Below, piece by piece: positions 18,016 to 29,882 of a stretch of 64,000 nt of DNA. The DNA lies in assembly GCA_001897475.1 (NCBI GenBank), contig MKSY01000010.1, positions 99,118-163,117 of the forward strand. The letters are read 5' to 3'. Origin of the DNA: Alphaproteobacteria bacterium 43-37 (GTDB lineage: Bacteria; Pseudomonadota; Alphaproteobacteria; 43-37). The stretch's first letter is position 1; each line of letters begins with the position of its first letter. Below the pieces are notes generated by a model. It did no database searches. It saw only the letters and a list, made by a program, of their open reading frames with translations, and was not told where the DNA came from. A program made the translations under genes and the position numbers.

Positions 18016-18316
18016 TTTAGTTCCGATAATAGAGTTTTAATTATTTCCCCCATACTTAACATCTTTTCAGAAAAAGATTCAAACGCAGTAAATAATAGCT
18101 CAAATTTATCGCATTTTGTTGGCACTATGATAAATAAGGTGACCAATGGACTTGGTAGCGATAATCGCTCCGTGCTATTTCATTCAAAATTAACAGTAAT
18201 TAATAGAATATTAATGATATGGTGAAATAATATTCAAGTTTCAAGCGATGAATCCTTGATTCTTCAATATTTTTATGCGAATGAATGATTGGAAACTCCA
18301 AACTTAGAGAGCGTTT
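18016..18316. other. divergent intergenic region, no gene seen
   Basis: About 300 AT-rich bases between the divergent lptM-like gene and the gamma-glutamyl hydrolase gene. I see only short inverted repeats (for example AGCGATAATCGCT at about 18157-18169) and no reading frame, tRNA or clear terminator. It should contain promoters for both directions, but none stands out well enough to call. Confidence 0.5.
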
Positions 18317-19045
18317 ATGTCAAAACCGATCATAGGTATTACATTAGATTCGCAGCAGCCAGGTGGTTATTCCAGATACAAATGGTATGCCCTTAGGGAA
18401 CACTATGCGGATGTCATTGCCGCTTGTGGAGGTATTCCTCTGCCCCTGACACATTATGAAGATTTGAGCGAAGAATTTGGTACGATAATTCACGGATTAC
18501 TCATTACTGGAGGGGGCTTTGATGTTCCGCCTCATTTGTATGGTGAGCCAAAGGTTCATGATACGGTCAAACTCAATGAGCGTAGATCTTTATTTGAAAT
18601 ATCGGTTGTGCGTCAAATGATGCGTTTTCAAAAGCCATGCTTGGGGATTTGTGGTGGGATGCAATTGTTAAATGTGTTGCGTGGGGGCGGCCTCATTCAG
18701 GATATTCCAAGCTTTTCTCCCTCTTCATCCGTTCAACATTCCCAAGAAGGTTGCCGTCATAAACCTGCGCATGAAATTACAATTTTAGGAGCAACGAAGC
18801 TTGCTCAACTTGCTGATGGCAAGGAGCGTGTTTTGGTCAATAGCGTCCACCATCAAGCTGTAAAAGAAGTTGGCCAGGGAATGGTTGTATCTGCATTGGC
18901 TGATGACGGAATTATTGAAGCCATTGAAGATCCAGTGCACCCATTTTTTGTAGGTGTTCAGTGGCATCCTGAATTTATGGTATCGGATCTGGATCAAAAA
19001 TTGATGCAATCTTTTGTTGATGCTTGCCGAGTAAAAATTCAATGA
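18317..19045 (+). CDS. gamma-glutamyl-gamma-aminobutyrate hydrolase family protein (peptidase C26)
   Basis: A 242-residue class I glutamine amidotransferase-like hydrolase. It opens PIIGITLDSQQPGGYSRYKW, has LITGGGFDVPPHLYGE, the nucleophile elbow CLGICGGMQLLN with Cys112, and VQWHPEF with the catalytic histidine near the end. These are the features of the PuuD-like branch, which hydrolyses gamma-glutamyl-GABA in putrescine breakdown; no other puu gene is nearby, so the substrate is open. Its stop overlaps the ATG of the pseudouridine synthase gene by four bases (ATGA), and rsmD follows, forming a three-gene unit. Confidence 0.9.
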   Translation: MSKPIIGITLDSQQPGGYSRYKWYALREHYADVIAACGGIPLPLTHYEDLSEEFGTIIHGLLITGGGFDVPPHLYGEPKVHDTVKLNERRSLFEISVVRQMMRFQKPCLGICGGMQLLNVLRGGGLIQDIPSFSPSSSVQHSQEGCRHKPAHEITILGATKLAQLADGKERVLVNSVHHQAVKEVGQGMVVSALADDGIIEAIEDPVHPFFVGVQWHPEFMVSDLDQKLMQSFVDACRVKIQ

Positions 19046-19770
19046 AAGAACGTATAGCCAAGGTTATTGCTGCAGCGGGGATTTGCTCTAGAAGAGATGC
19101 AGAAAAGTTAATTCTTGAAGGTCGTGTCAAGTTAAACGGGATAGTCCTTTCATCTCCAGCTACTACTGTGTCTTCATCTGATATTATTAGTGTGGATAAT
19201 AGGCCCATCATTAAGCCGGAAGGCGTTAAACTTTGGCTTATGAATAAACCAAAGGGCTATATCACAACTCATAAAGACCCTCAAGGCAGGCCCACCGTTT
19301 TTAGTTTAATTCCTAAAGAAATGCCCCGTGTTATTTCAATCGGAAGGTTGGATATGGATTCGGAAGGGCTGCTGCTGCTCACAAACAGTGGCCATCTAGC
19401 TCATGAGCTTGAAAGCCCAAAGACAGCTTGGATTCGTACATATAAAGTCCGAGTTCATGGGAAAGTGGATGAGGCGGCATTAGCATCATTAAAGCAAGGT
19501 GTGACTATTGATGAGATGCGCTATAAATCCATAGAAGCAAGCTTGGAAATCCAAAAGAATACAAATGCATGGGTGCAGTTCAAGTTGACTGAAGGAAAGA
19601 ACCGTGAAATTAGACGGATTTGTGAGCATATTGGATTAACAGTCAACCGCCTCATTAGAGTAAGCTATGGCCCATTTGTTTTAGGTAATTTAGGCACAGG
19701 CTCTGTCCAAAGCGTTCCTTTAAAGATTTTAAGAAACGCTTTACCACAAAAGTTACTTACCAATGCTTAG
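19042..19770 (+). CDS. rRNA pseudouridine synthase (RsuA/RluB family)
   Basis: A 242-residue enzyme isomerising uridine in rRNA. An S4 RNA-binding domain comes first (RIAKVIAAAGICSRRDAEKLILEGRV), then the catalytic domain with LMNKPKGYITTHKDPQGRPTVF and GRLDMDSEGLLLLTNSG, where the Asp of GRLD is catalytic, and TEGKNREIRRIC. These fit RluB/RsuA rather than RluD. I chose the ATG at 19042, which overlaps the preceding stop by four bases and gives a normal S4 start. The target position (23S U2605 for RluB) is inference. rsmD overlaps its 3' end by eight bases. Confidence 0.92.
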   Translation: MKERIAKVIAAAGICSRRDAEKLILEGRVKLNGIVLSSPATTVSSSDIISVDNRPIIKPEGVKLWLMNKPKGYITTHKDPQGRPTVFSLIPKEMPRVISIGRLDMDSEGLLLLTNSGHLAHELESPKTAWIRTYKVRVHGKVDEAALASLKQGVTIDEMRYKSIEASLEIQKNTNAWVQFKLTEGKNREIRRICEHIGLTVNRLIRVSYGPFVLGNLGTGSVQSVPLKILRNALPQKLLTNA

Positions 19771-20338
19771 AATTATTGCCGGTCAATTAAAAGGCAGGCG
19801 CCTCAAAGTTCCTGATAATCATAGAAAAACCAGGCCAACTTTGGATCGTGTGAAAGAATCCATGTTCAATGTACTTATGCACAATGTGGACTACCCTTCA
19901 TTGGAAGGAGCCGCAGTTTTGGATTTGTTTGCAGGCAGCGGTTCGTTAGGGTTTGAAGCTTTATCCCGCGGGGCTAAGCATGTCACATTTGTTGATTCTG
20001 ACCAAGAGAGCCTGAAGTGCTGTCGAGATAATGCGCGAAGCTTAGGGGTTGAAAAACAGGTAACATTTCTTCGATCTGATACGCGCAGTGTGCGTCTTTC
20101 AGGTCAGATTTTTGATGTCGTTCTCATTGACCCTCCCTATTATAAAGGGATGAGTGAGCCCACCATTATTAACATTACCCAGCAAGGTGCATTGGCTGAG
20201 GAGCATGTTATTGCCTTGGAAATGGCTTTAGATGAGTATTTGAGTTTGCCTGAAGGCATGATGGATATCACAAAAGAGACCGTGTGTGGGCCTGGCCGGT
20301 TATATTTTCTACGAAAGAAAAAAGCTAAAGATCTTTAA
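19763..20338 (+). CDS. rsmD: 16S rRNA (guanine(966)-N(2))-methyltransferase
   Basis: A 191-residue SAM-dependent methyltransferase acting on G966 of 16S rRNA in the 30S subunit. RIIAGQLKGRRLKVP and RPTLDRVKESMFNVL are family openings, LDLFAGSGSLGFEALSRGA binds SAM and LIDPPYYKG is the N-methyltransferase DPPY motif. Length is normal. It overlaps the pseudouridine synthase gene, giving a small ribosome-modification cluster, and its stop overlaps the convergent trmN6 stop by four bases across an AAAGATCTTTAAA palindrome. Confidence 0.95.
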   Translation: MLRIIAGQLKGRRLKVPDNHRKTRPTLDRVKESMFNVLMHNVDYPSLEGAAVLDLFAGSGSLGFEALSRGAKHVTFVDSDQESLKCCRDNARSLGVEKQVTFLRSDTRSVRLSGQIFDVVLIDPPYYKGMSEPTIINITQQGALAEEHVIALEMALDEYLSLPEGMMDITKETVCGPGRLYFLRKKKAKDL

Positions 20339-21081
20339 AACTCTAGGGCCTGTCCATGCCTTAAAATGGCTTCTGCTTCTTGTGTAAATTTCCCGCTGCA
20401 ATCATGCAAATTAAGCCCATGGCACAACTGTGATGATCCCTGCAGCCCTTTGATGCCACGAATAATAACACGATTGGCAGAACGGTTATCGGATATCCAC
20501 AATGGGAAAATTTTAATGTGGCCTAGTTTCCCATGAAGCAAATGAAGTAGCAAATCGATAGATTCTGCTGGAAAAACAAATGTAACCGTACCTTGAGGTC
20601 TTACCATCAGGCAGGCGAATTGGACCCAGGCTTTGAGATCTTTTGGCCCCTGATCAAGCATATTTGACGTGGATTTATTTATGCTTGAAGAAGCTGTGTT
20701 GGCTTGGCGGTTAAAATAGGGTGGATTAGCCATAACATGAGAAAAAGTGCTGGGGGCAAGACGTGGAGGTGGGGTCATGAGATTCCCATGCAAAAACTCC
20801 ACTCGTCCACTGAGCTCATTGAGCTGAGCGTTTTGAACCGCAAGGCGGATCATTTCTCTTTGAACCTCAAGCCCAACAACTCTACAGCCCGTCCTTTGTG
20901 CTAAGCAGAAAGAAGCTGCTCCGACACCTGATCCTAAATCCAAAACCGTATCATGCTCTGTTGCTAAAATAGAGGCGCTTAAAAAAATAGGGTCGATTGC
21001 AACACGATACCCTTGGGTTGGCTGATAAAGACGAACGCGGCCTCCAAGGATGGCATCAAGGCTGAGGTTTTCTTGTTCCAT
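20335..21081 (-). CDS. tRNA1(Val) (adenine(37)-N6)-methyltransferase-like protein
   Basis: A 248-residue SAM-dependent methyltransferase of the TrmN6 (YfiC) group. LGGRVRLYQPTQGYRVAIDPIFL is the typical family opening, VLDLGSGVGAASFCLAQR is the SAM loop, and ANPPYF is the adenine-N6 catalytic motif. The family methylates A37 of tRNA-Val in gammaproteobacteria; alphaproteobacterial members share the motifs but are mostly untested. It stands alone on the minus strand, overlapping the rsmD stop. Confidence 0.88.
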   Translation of the reverse strand: MEQENLSLDAILGGRVRLYQPTQGYRVAIDPIFLSASILATEHDTVLDLGSGVGAASFCLAQRTGCRVVGLEVQREMIRLAVQNAQLNELSGRVEFLHGNLMTPPPRLAPSTFSHVMANPPYFNRQANTASSSINKSTSNMLDQGPKDLKAWVQFACLMVRPQGTVTFVFPAESIDLLLHLLHGKLGHIKIFPLWISDNRSANRVIIRGIKGLQGSSQLCHGLNLHDCSGKFTQEAEAILRHGQALEF

Positions 21082-21298
21082 AGTGTTACATAATTTTAAA
21101 CAAACTTTACGCTGACAATGCGATTAAGTGCAGAGAAAATCAAGCATCGATTTTCTTCATTAGAGTTTCCTGAGTGTTTGAGTGTGTATTATTAATAAAA
21201 TTGCATTAATTCATAGCCCTAATATGATAAAGAGCGGCAACGTCTGTTCGTTATGATAAAAAACAATGATAAAGATAATTTTTGAATCAAAAAAAGAC

Positions 21299-21327
21299 TT
21301 GTCAAATGACAATTTTTCATAGATAAC
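21299..21327 (+). promoter_or_regulatory. promoter with overlapping inverted repeat, before the Ala-rich secreted protein gene
   Basis: TTGTCA (5 of 6), a 17-base spacer and GATAAC (4 of 6) stand about 45 bases before the start codon. The -35 box is half of a perfect inverted repeat, TTGTCA-AA-TGACAA, at 21299-21312, a plausible operator. Predicted by eye. Confidence 0.45.
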
Positions 21328-21373
21328 ACTCGTGTCCTTAATAAGAGGATTTTTTTGAATGGAGAACATTAAG

Positions 21374-21625
21374 ATGATTAAGCAAACGATTTTTGCTGCT
21401 GCTCTATTGGTTTCAGTTTCTGCTGTAGCTAACACAGATGCTGCTGCTCCAGCTGTAACAAAAGAAGCTTGTGAAGCTGCTATCAAAGCTGCTGGTACAG
21501 ATGCTGCTCACGCTGATGCAGTAACAGCTGCTAAAGCTGCTCTCGAGAAGGGTGATTTTGCTGCTTGCGCTAAGGCTCTTGAAGTTAAAAAAGCTGACGA
21601 GAAGAAAGCTGAAGAAAGCAAGTAA
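21374..21625 (+). CDS. small alanine-rich secreted protein, unknown function
   Basis: An 83-residue protein with a signal peptide (IKQTIFAAALLVSVSAVA, cut near residue 19-20) and a mature part of about 64 residues, rich in Ala, Lys, Asp and Glu. It is likely helical, with two cysteines (ACEAA and FAACAK) and a charged tail. By my count 27 of its 28 alanines use GCT, a bias suggesting very high expression. It has its own promoter and a strong terminator, so it is monocistronic. I chose ATG 21374 with GGAG upstream; ATG 21359, also with an AGGA, would put a Glu in the signal peptide. I do not recognise the family. Confidence 0.75.
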   Translation: MIKQTIFAAALLVSVSAVANTDAAAPAVTKEACEAAIKAAGTDAAHADAVTAAKAALEKGDFAACAKALEVKKADEKKAEESK

Positions 21626-21645
21626 GCTTTTTAGCTATTCTTTTG

Positions 21646-21676
21646 AAAAAGGCCCGATTATTTGTCGGGCCTTTTT
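21646..21676 (+). terminator. Rho-independent terminator
   Basis: A perfect 12-base stem, AAAAAGGCCCGA and TCGGGCCTTTTT, with a 7-base loop, ending in a T run. It begins 20 bases after the stop of the small secreted protein gene. Confidence 0.93.
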
Positions 21677-21708
21677 CGTTGCATAACGAAAAACCTCCCC
21701 CTACTGTG

Positions 21709-21914
21709 GAGGAGGGTGACAGGGAAAGGAGAGCGAAGATGACAGGCACCTCCTTTTGTCGCCCCGCACCCCACTCATTGTCTTCCTGGCGCCACTCTTT
21801 TGTCTTCCCGGACGCAGATCCGGGATCCAGGATTTATATGGCCCCCTGCTTTCGCGAGGATGACAAGAAAAAGAGCGAGGGTGACAGGGAAAAGAGCGAG
21901 GGTAGCAGTGGAAA
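21709..21914. repeat. cluster of short degenerate repeats and a REP-like palindrome
   Basis: About five degenerate copies of a 20-base unit near GAGCGAGGGTGACAGGGAAA lie at 21709-21727, 21731-21748, 21853-21871, 21873-21893 and 21894-21914, with apparent reverse-oriented relatives between 21751 and 21806. In the middle is a perfect palindrome, CCCGGA-CGCAGA-TCCGGG, at 21807-21824, followed by GATCCAGG, similar to short dispersed palindromic elements common in proteobacterial intergenic DNA. The patch fills the gap between convergent genes and is GC-richer than its surroundings. A plus-strand open frame across it has no protein-like features. Confidence 0.65.
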
Positions 21915-21930
21915 AGTGCGTAGTAAGCGG

Positions 21931-25502
<3,572 letters not shown>

Positions 25503-25503
25503 A

Positions 25504-26616
25504 TTAGACACGCATAGGCATGAGGACGAATAGATTATCCATATCGCCCAGGTCATAAATGACGACTGGCGCTGTTGAATCAGATAAAAAGAATTTAACC
25601 TCATCACCTACCAAATGGCTGGTTACATCCAAAACATATTTGGCATTGAAGCCAATTTCTAGCTGTTCGTTATCATAACTAACAGCTAACTCCTCACGCG
25701 CGCTTCCATTTTCAGAGCTCACAGCGGAAAGCATCAGAAGATTATCTTTTAAGGATAGCTTAATAGCACGCGAACGTTCACTTGTGATAATGGATACGCG
25801 GTCTACAGCTTCTGCAAAATCTTTTGTGTTCATAGACAAGACGCGATCGTTAGCATCAGGAATAACCTTTTGGTAATCAGGGAATGTTCCGTCAATCAAC
25901 CGGGATGTTAATATTGTATTGCCAAACGCAAAGCGCATTTGTGATTCGGAGAGACCAACGGCAATGCCCATTTCTAACTCGTCAATAATTTTACGAAGTT
26001 CCCCAACGGTTTTCCTAGACAAGATAACGCCAGGCATCCCAGTAGCTTGCTTGGGTAAGTCTGTTTGCGCTCGAGCAAGGCGATGTCCATCGGTGGCTAC
26101 AATGCGCAATTTATGAGTCTCTTCACACGTATGCCAATATAATCCATTCAGATAATACCGTGTTTCTTCCGTAGCCATTGCAAATCGCGTAGAGTCAATT
26201 AGCTTACGCAAGGTAGCCGCAGGCAGCTCAAAGGTATAAGGCAAGGTGTCTTGTTGGAATACTGGGAATTCTTCGTGAGATAAAGTGGAAAGTATGAATT
26301 CAGACTTCCCTGAGGTCAGCGTAAGCTGTTGGTTTTGCGTGTTAAGAGCTAGTGATAGAGGTTCTTTGGCCGAAAGCTTTCTTACGATATCGTAAAGCAT
26401 ATGGGCGGAGACTGTGAGAACCCCACCTTTTTCCACTTGGGCTTCAAGGGTTTGGGTAAACGAAAGATCCAAGTCAGTGGCGGTTAACGTTAATGTTTGG
26501 TCCTTAGCGCTAAGCATAACATGAGACAAAATGGGAACAGTTGTCCGGCGCTCAACAATGCTTTGTGCGTGGGTTAAGGACTTTAAAAAAATAGCTCGAT
26601 CAATTTTCAGTTTCAT
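25504..26616 (-). CDS. dnaN: DNA polymerase III beta subunit (sliding clamp)
   Basis: A 370-residue clamp that encircles DNA and tethers polymerase III. MKLKIDRAIFLKSLTHAQSIVERRTTVPILSHVML is the usual opening, though the full set of three clamp repeats is better judged by length and by FPDYQKVIPDANDR, NGLYWHT and the C-terminal VLMPMRV, the conserved end of the protein. It lies 30 bases downstream of dnaA and directly upstream of recF, so dnaA-dnaN-recF-gyrB is probably one transcription unit or a set of linked ones. Confidence 0.96.
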   Translation of the reverse strand: MKLKIDRAIFLKSLTHAQSIVERRTTVPILSHVMLSAKDQTLTLTATDLDLSFTQTLEAQVEKGGVLTVSAHMLYDIVRKLSAKEPLSLALNTQNQQLTLTSGKSEFILSTLSHEEFPVFQQDTLPYTFELPAATLRKLIDSTRFAMATEETRYYLNGLYWHTCEETHKLRIVATDGHRLARAQTDLPKQATGMPGVILSRKTVGELRKIIDELEMGIAVGLSESQMRFAFGNTILTSRLIDGTFPDYQKVIPDANDRVLSMNTKDFAEAVDRVSIITSERSRAIKLSLKDNLLMLSAVSSENGSAREELAVSYDNEQLEIGFNAKYVLDVTSHLVGDEVKFFLSDSTAPVVIYDLGDMDNLFVLMPMRV

Positions 26617-26646
26617 TGCAAAGCCTAATTACGGAAAAACAGTTAG

Positions 26647-28059
26647 CTAATTCTCAAGCATTCTGCGCAAAAGGTCAATGTCTTCTGAGAAAGAAGAATC
26701 AGATTGAATTAATTCTTCCACTTTGCTGATGGCATGCAAGACAGTTGTATGGTCTCTGCCGCCAAATTTTCTGCCAATTTCAGGTAATGATTTCGTGGTC
26801 AATAGCTTTGACAGATACATAGCTACTTGCCTGGGGCGAGCTACAGAGCGAACTCTTTTGGGGGAGTGCATGTCTGAAACGCGAATTTGATAATGCTCCG
26901 ATACCTTTTTCTGAATTTCTTCAATGGTTGTTCGGCGATCGTTGGCTCTTAAAAGATCTCTTAAAACATCTTGGGCCGAATCAATGGAAATGTCTCTGCC
27001 AACAAGGGTGGCGTGGGCAACAATTCGATTCAAAGCCCCTTCAAGTTCTCGTATGTTTGAGGTGATTTTATGAGCCAAAAATTCCAGGACTTTTTGTGGG
27101 ATTTGTACATTTAGTTGATCTGCTTTTGCTTGTAAAATCCCTAATCGTAATTCATACGTTGTCGGGTGGATATCGGCTACTAAGCCCCAGCCGAGCCTTG
27201 ATTTCATTCGCTCTTCGATCCCTTCTAAATCCGAGGGGGATTTATCGGCAGAAATGATTAGCTGCTTATTTTGGTCTACCAGGGCGTTAAAGGTATGAAA
27301 AAACTCTTCTTGAGTCGAGTCCTTGCCGCTTATAAACTGCACATCGTCGATCATCAAAACATCAACGGAGCGAAACTGTTCTTTGAAGGCCATTGTATCT
27401 TTAAATCGAAGCGCTCGGATAAACTGATACATGAATTTTTCCGCAGACAAGTAGATGACGCGGCGTTCAGGTTGATGAAGACGAATGTGCCAAGCAATTG
27501 CATGCATAAGGTGTGTTTTACCCAGCCCAACGCCACCATAAAGAAACAAAGGGTTAAAGGGGACTGTTGAGGATTCAGCAACTCGGCGAGCCGCTGCATG
27601 TGCTAGTTCGTTCGTTTTTCCAACAACAAAATTATCAAAGGTGAATCGAGGGTCTAAATTGGCGCCCAAGTTTTCTTTATCTGCATCGCTTCCATTGTTG
27701 GAAGCGGTTTCTGCTATAAATGGCGAAACGGGTGTTGAGCTTTCAGTTGGTCGTGATGCTAAAACTGAAGCAGAATGAGGTATAACGCTGATATCCAGGT
27801 GCATGAGTTCTGAGAATTCATTTTGCCATAAAGCTAAGATACGCTTTGCGTAATGGGTCAAAATCCAATCACGAGTGAAACGATTGGGTGCTGATAAGGT
27901 GACTTTATTGCCTTCAAAATCGACAACATTTAGTATTTTAAACCAGCTTTTGAATGAATCTTCACCAAACTCGGCCTGCAGTTTAGCGCAGACGTTTTCC
28001 CAGGCCTTCGCTAATGAGGATGACGGCTTATGGGTTTTGTTTTCAAACGCCTGATTCAT
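26647..28059 (-). CDS. dnaA: chromosomal replication initiator protein DnaA
   Basis: A 470-residue AAA protein that opens the origin. Domain I ([21 protein letters not shown]) is followed by a variable linker, then the AAA core with [13 protein letters not shown], Walker [17 protein letters not shown], Walker [11 protein letters not shown] and [11 protein letters not shown], and the DNA-binding domain with [20 protein letters not shown] and [12 protein letters not shown] chose the ATG at 28057-28059, giving a normal N-terminus; a TTG 11 codons earlier is possible. The leader carries a strong inverted repeat. No array of DnaA boxes was seen beside the gene, so this is not evidently the origin. 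Confidence 0.96.
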   Translation of the reverse strand: MNQAFENKTHKPSSSLAKAWENVCAKLQAEFGEDSFKSWFKILNVVDFEGNKVTLSAPNRFTRDWILTHYAKRILALWQNEFSELMHLDISVIPHSASVLASRPTESSTPVSPFIAETASNNGSDADKENLGANLDPRFTFDNFVVGKTNELAHAAARRVAESSTVPFNPLFLYGGVGLGKTHLMHAIAWHIRLHQPERRVIYLSAEKFMYQFIRALRFKDTMAFKEQFRSVDVLMIDDVQFISGKDSTQEEFFHTFNALVDQNKQLIISADKSPSDLEGIEERMKSRLGWGLVADIHPTTYELRLGILQAKADQLNVQIPQKVLEFLAHKITSNIRELEGALNRIVAHATLVGRDISIDSAQDVLRDLLRANDRRTTIEEIQKKVSEHYQIRVSDMHSPKRVRSVARPRQVAMYLSKLLTTKSLPEIGRKFGGRDHTTVLHAISKVEELIQSDSSFSEDIDLLRRMLEN

Positions 28060-28104
28060 GATAATATTTTGTCCAAAATGATAAAAATCCAAGAAAACAA
28101 ATAC

Positions 28105-28128
28105 GTGTTAAAGCATGTTCTTTAACAC
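28105..28128. promoter_or_regulatory. inverted repeat upstream of dnaA
   Basis: GTGTTAAAG at 28105-28113 and CTTTAACAC at 28120-28128 form a perfect 9-base inverted repeat with a 6-base spacer, 46 bases before the dnaA start. It could be an operator for a dimeric regulator of dnaA or an RNA hairpin in the leader. It lacks a T run and is unlikely to be a terminator. Confidence 0.55.
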
Positions 28129-28254
28129 TCAAAACTTTTCAAACCGAAAAATATTGTACCACAAAAACGCATCCTGATACTAGACGCCACACATCAAAAT
28201 GTTTTAAGCGTCAAGCAGAAGGAATAAAGCCAAACATGCCTAAGGGCATAAGAG

Positions 28255-28521
28255 CTAGGCCTTAAGTGATTTTATCCTTGAAGATAAGCGAGATAGTTTT
28301 CTAGAGGCCGTGTTTTTATGCAGAACGCCTTTTTGAGCGCCTTTCATAACCTCAGGTTGAGCAACACGCAAAGCTTCTTGTGCGCCAGCTTTATCGCCGG
28401 CTGAAATGGCTGATTCCACCTTCTTGATAAAAGTCCTAACGCGACTCAAACGATCACGATTTACAGCTGTCTGGCGGGCAATTTGCCGAATTTTCTTTTT
28501 AGCAGACGCATGATTTGCCAT
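28255..28521 (-). CDS. rpsT: 30S ribosomal protein S20
   Basis: An 88-residue basic helical protein of the small ribosomal subunit. [13 protein letters not shown] is the standard opening, with [23 protein letters not shown] at the C-terminus. The ATG at 28519-28521 is the family start; four extra in-frame codons upstream (MYID) are ignored. Position just upstream of dnaA is common in Alphaproteobacteria. A good promoter precedes it. Confidence 0.97.
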   Translation of the reverse strand: MANHASAKKKIRQIARQTAVNRDRLSRVRTFIKKVESAISAGDKAGAQEALRVAQPEVMKGAQKGVLHKNTASRKLSRLSSRIKSLKA

Positions 28522-28555
28522 ATCAATATACACTCTTCAAATTAAACACGTCACG

Positions 28556-28585
28556 CTTATAACGCAATAAGGCGCTCCCAGTCAA
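28556..28585 (-). promoter_or_regulatory. promoter of rpsT
   Basis: Read on the minus strand, TTGACT (5 of 6), an 18-base spacer and TATAAG (5 of 6) precede the rpsT start by about 35 bases. This is one of the best consensus matches in the window. Confidence 0.65.
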
Positions 28586-28613
28586 GAAAAGAATGAAGAA
28601 AAGCCGGAATTTA

Positions 28614-29216
28614 TTAGTACCAACGTGGGTAAACGTCCTCATCTTTCAGACGACCTTTGGCCACAACTAACGTTCCAGTAAGATAATCATGGATCCCTTG
28701 CTTCTTTCTGGAAAACAAAATCCAAAAATGGCCAAACCCTAATATAAGTGAAGAAAACAGTTTGAGTACATTGCGCAAAATTACTTGAAAAAATCTTGGC
28801 TTTTTGCCGTCTATGCGGATCACTTCCATTCGGCAAATAAATTTACCTATGGATCCTTGCAAGGCTGTCCATTCACAAACTACGTGGTATAGATTTAGGC
28901 TTATGAGAACCAAAATGAATTGACATATAAGGTGTTTAAAGCTTGGAAAAGCATCCCCCGGAACAATTGTAGTTACTTCTTGCCAATAAAGCGAAAGCGT
29001 TGATGTCCCAGAAAAAAGAGCCACAAAAAACCCTTCAACATAACCTAGCAATATAATGGCATTATCCATGCCATAAGCGATAAAGCCCTTAGTGGCTTCA
29101 AAGGTATAGCCTTTAAGATTGCTAGCAAATGCCACACTTATAAATAACACGAGTGTGATAATGAAAATATCTATAAAGTTGGCTAAAGTGCGTCGGAAAA
29201 ACCCTACATATTGCAT
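28614..29216 (-). CDS. RDD family membrane protein (copy 1)
   Basis: A 200-residue RDD-family protein. It begins YVGFFRRTLANFIDIFIITLVLF, where the R..D pattern in the first membrane helix names the family, then has two or three more hydrophobic segments, GSIGKFICRMEVIRIDGKKP (the GQTxGKxxxxIxVV-like block) and a short C-terminal tail. RDD proteins are small integral membrane proteins; some have been linked to ion transport, but most are uncharacterised. A second, diverged RDD gene follows 90 bases upstream on the same strand, and both sit downstream of a cation exporter. Confidence 0.85.
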   Translation of the reverse strand: MQYVGFFRRTLANFIDIFIITLVLFISVAFASNLKGYTFEATKGFIAYGMDNAIILLGYVEGFFVALFSGTSTLSLYWQEVTTIVPGDAFPSFKHLICQFILVLISLNLYHVVCEWTALQGSIGKFICRMEVIRIDGKKPRFFQVILRNVLKLFSSLILGFGHFWILFSRKKQGIHDYLTGTLVVAKGRLKDEDVYPRWY

Positions 29217-29306
29217 ATCACAATCACTCTTATCTAAAGTATTTTAATGATCATAGGCTCATAAAAGTAAACAAAACGTTGATACAGCCTTAATATTAAT
29301 AAACCT

Positions 29307-29882
29307 TTAACGCTTACGAACCACCAATGTGCCTGCCATAAGGTCGTGAAGAGTTTGTCGGTTTTGTGTGAAAAAGTAAAAATAATAACCTGTATAAAGT
29401 ATCAATATGCTCAAAATCCAAAGAAAGGAAATTGTTAAAAAGACTGAAGCGGCGCCGTGACTGGCGAGTTGCAGAGGGTCTAGTGCTAATTTGAGATTTT
29501 CCATGATTTTATCCTCAAGCAATAGCTTGATAATAAAATTTGATAAAAACATATGAAGAACTCTCGAAAAAGCACGCCCTGCAGAACGTTCCCAACTGAG
29601 TGGGCTTTGGCCCAAGTCAACAACTTTGATCTTAAGAATCTTTTTTCCTAGTGTTCCTCCTAAGAGCTTAGTCAAAATCATGTCATAGCTAAAAGCAACG
29701 CCTAACCATAGAATTAAGACTAGTATTATAGCAAGGCCGGTGGTTTGGGTCTCTTTTTGTGACACTAATGAGAGCGGTAGCATTAAAAGAATGCCAATAA
29801 ACATCATAAAAACCAGGTCGATCAAAAAGGCAAAAAACCGTCTCCAAAAAATGTTTACCTCTGCAGGGGTGTTTTGGTTCAT
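29307..29882 (-). CDS. RDD family membrane protein (copy 2)
   Basis: A 191-residue RDD-family protein opening VNIFWRRFFAFLIDLVFMMFIGILL, with the R..D helix, the block GGTLGKKILKIKVVD, and a final LHDLMAGTLVVRKR that closely parallels the end of the other copy (IHDYLTGTLVVAKG). The two are clear relatives in tandem. The ATG overlaps the stop of the cation diffusion facilitator gene by four bases, so translation is coupled with that transporter. A shared membrane or ion-related role is inference from context only. Confidence 0.86.
   Translation of the reverse strand: MNQNTPAEVNIFWRRFFAFLIDLVFMMFIGILLMLPLSLVSQKETQTTGLAIILVLILWLGVAFSYDMILTKLLGGTLGKKILKIKVVDLGQSPLSWERSAGRAFSRVLHMFLSNFIIKLLLEDKIMENLKLALDPLQLASHGAASVFLTISFLWILSILILYTGYYFYFFTQNRQTLHDLMAGTLVVRKR

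Noticed and set aside
21709..21914. CRISPR array
   Set aside because: The repeats are degenerate, adjacent or irregularly spaced and without unique spacers of constant length; no cas gene is nearby.
25503..25607. N-terminal extension of RecF into dnaN
   Set aside because: It lies entirely within the dnaN coding region and the conserved RecF start follows the dnaN stop by one base.
28060..28254. Replication origin between dnaA and rpsT
   Set aside because: No cluster of DnaA boxes or AT-rich unwinding element could be recognised.
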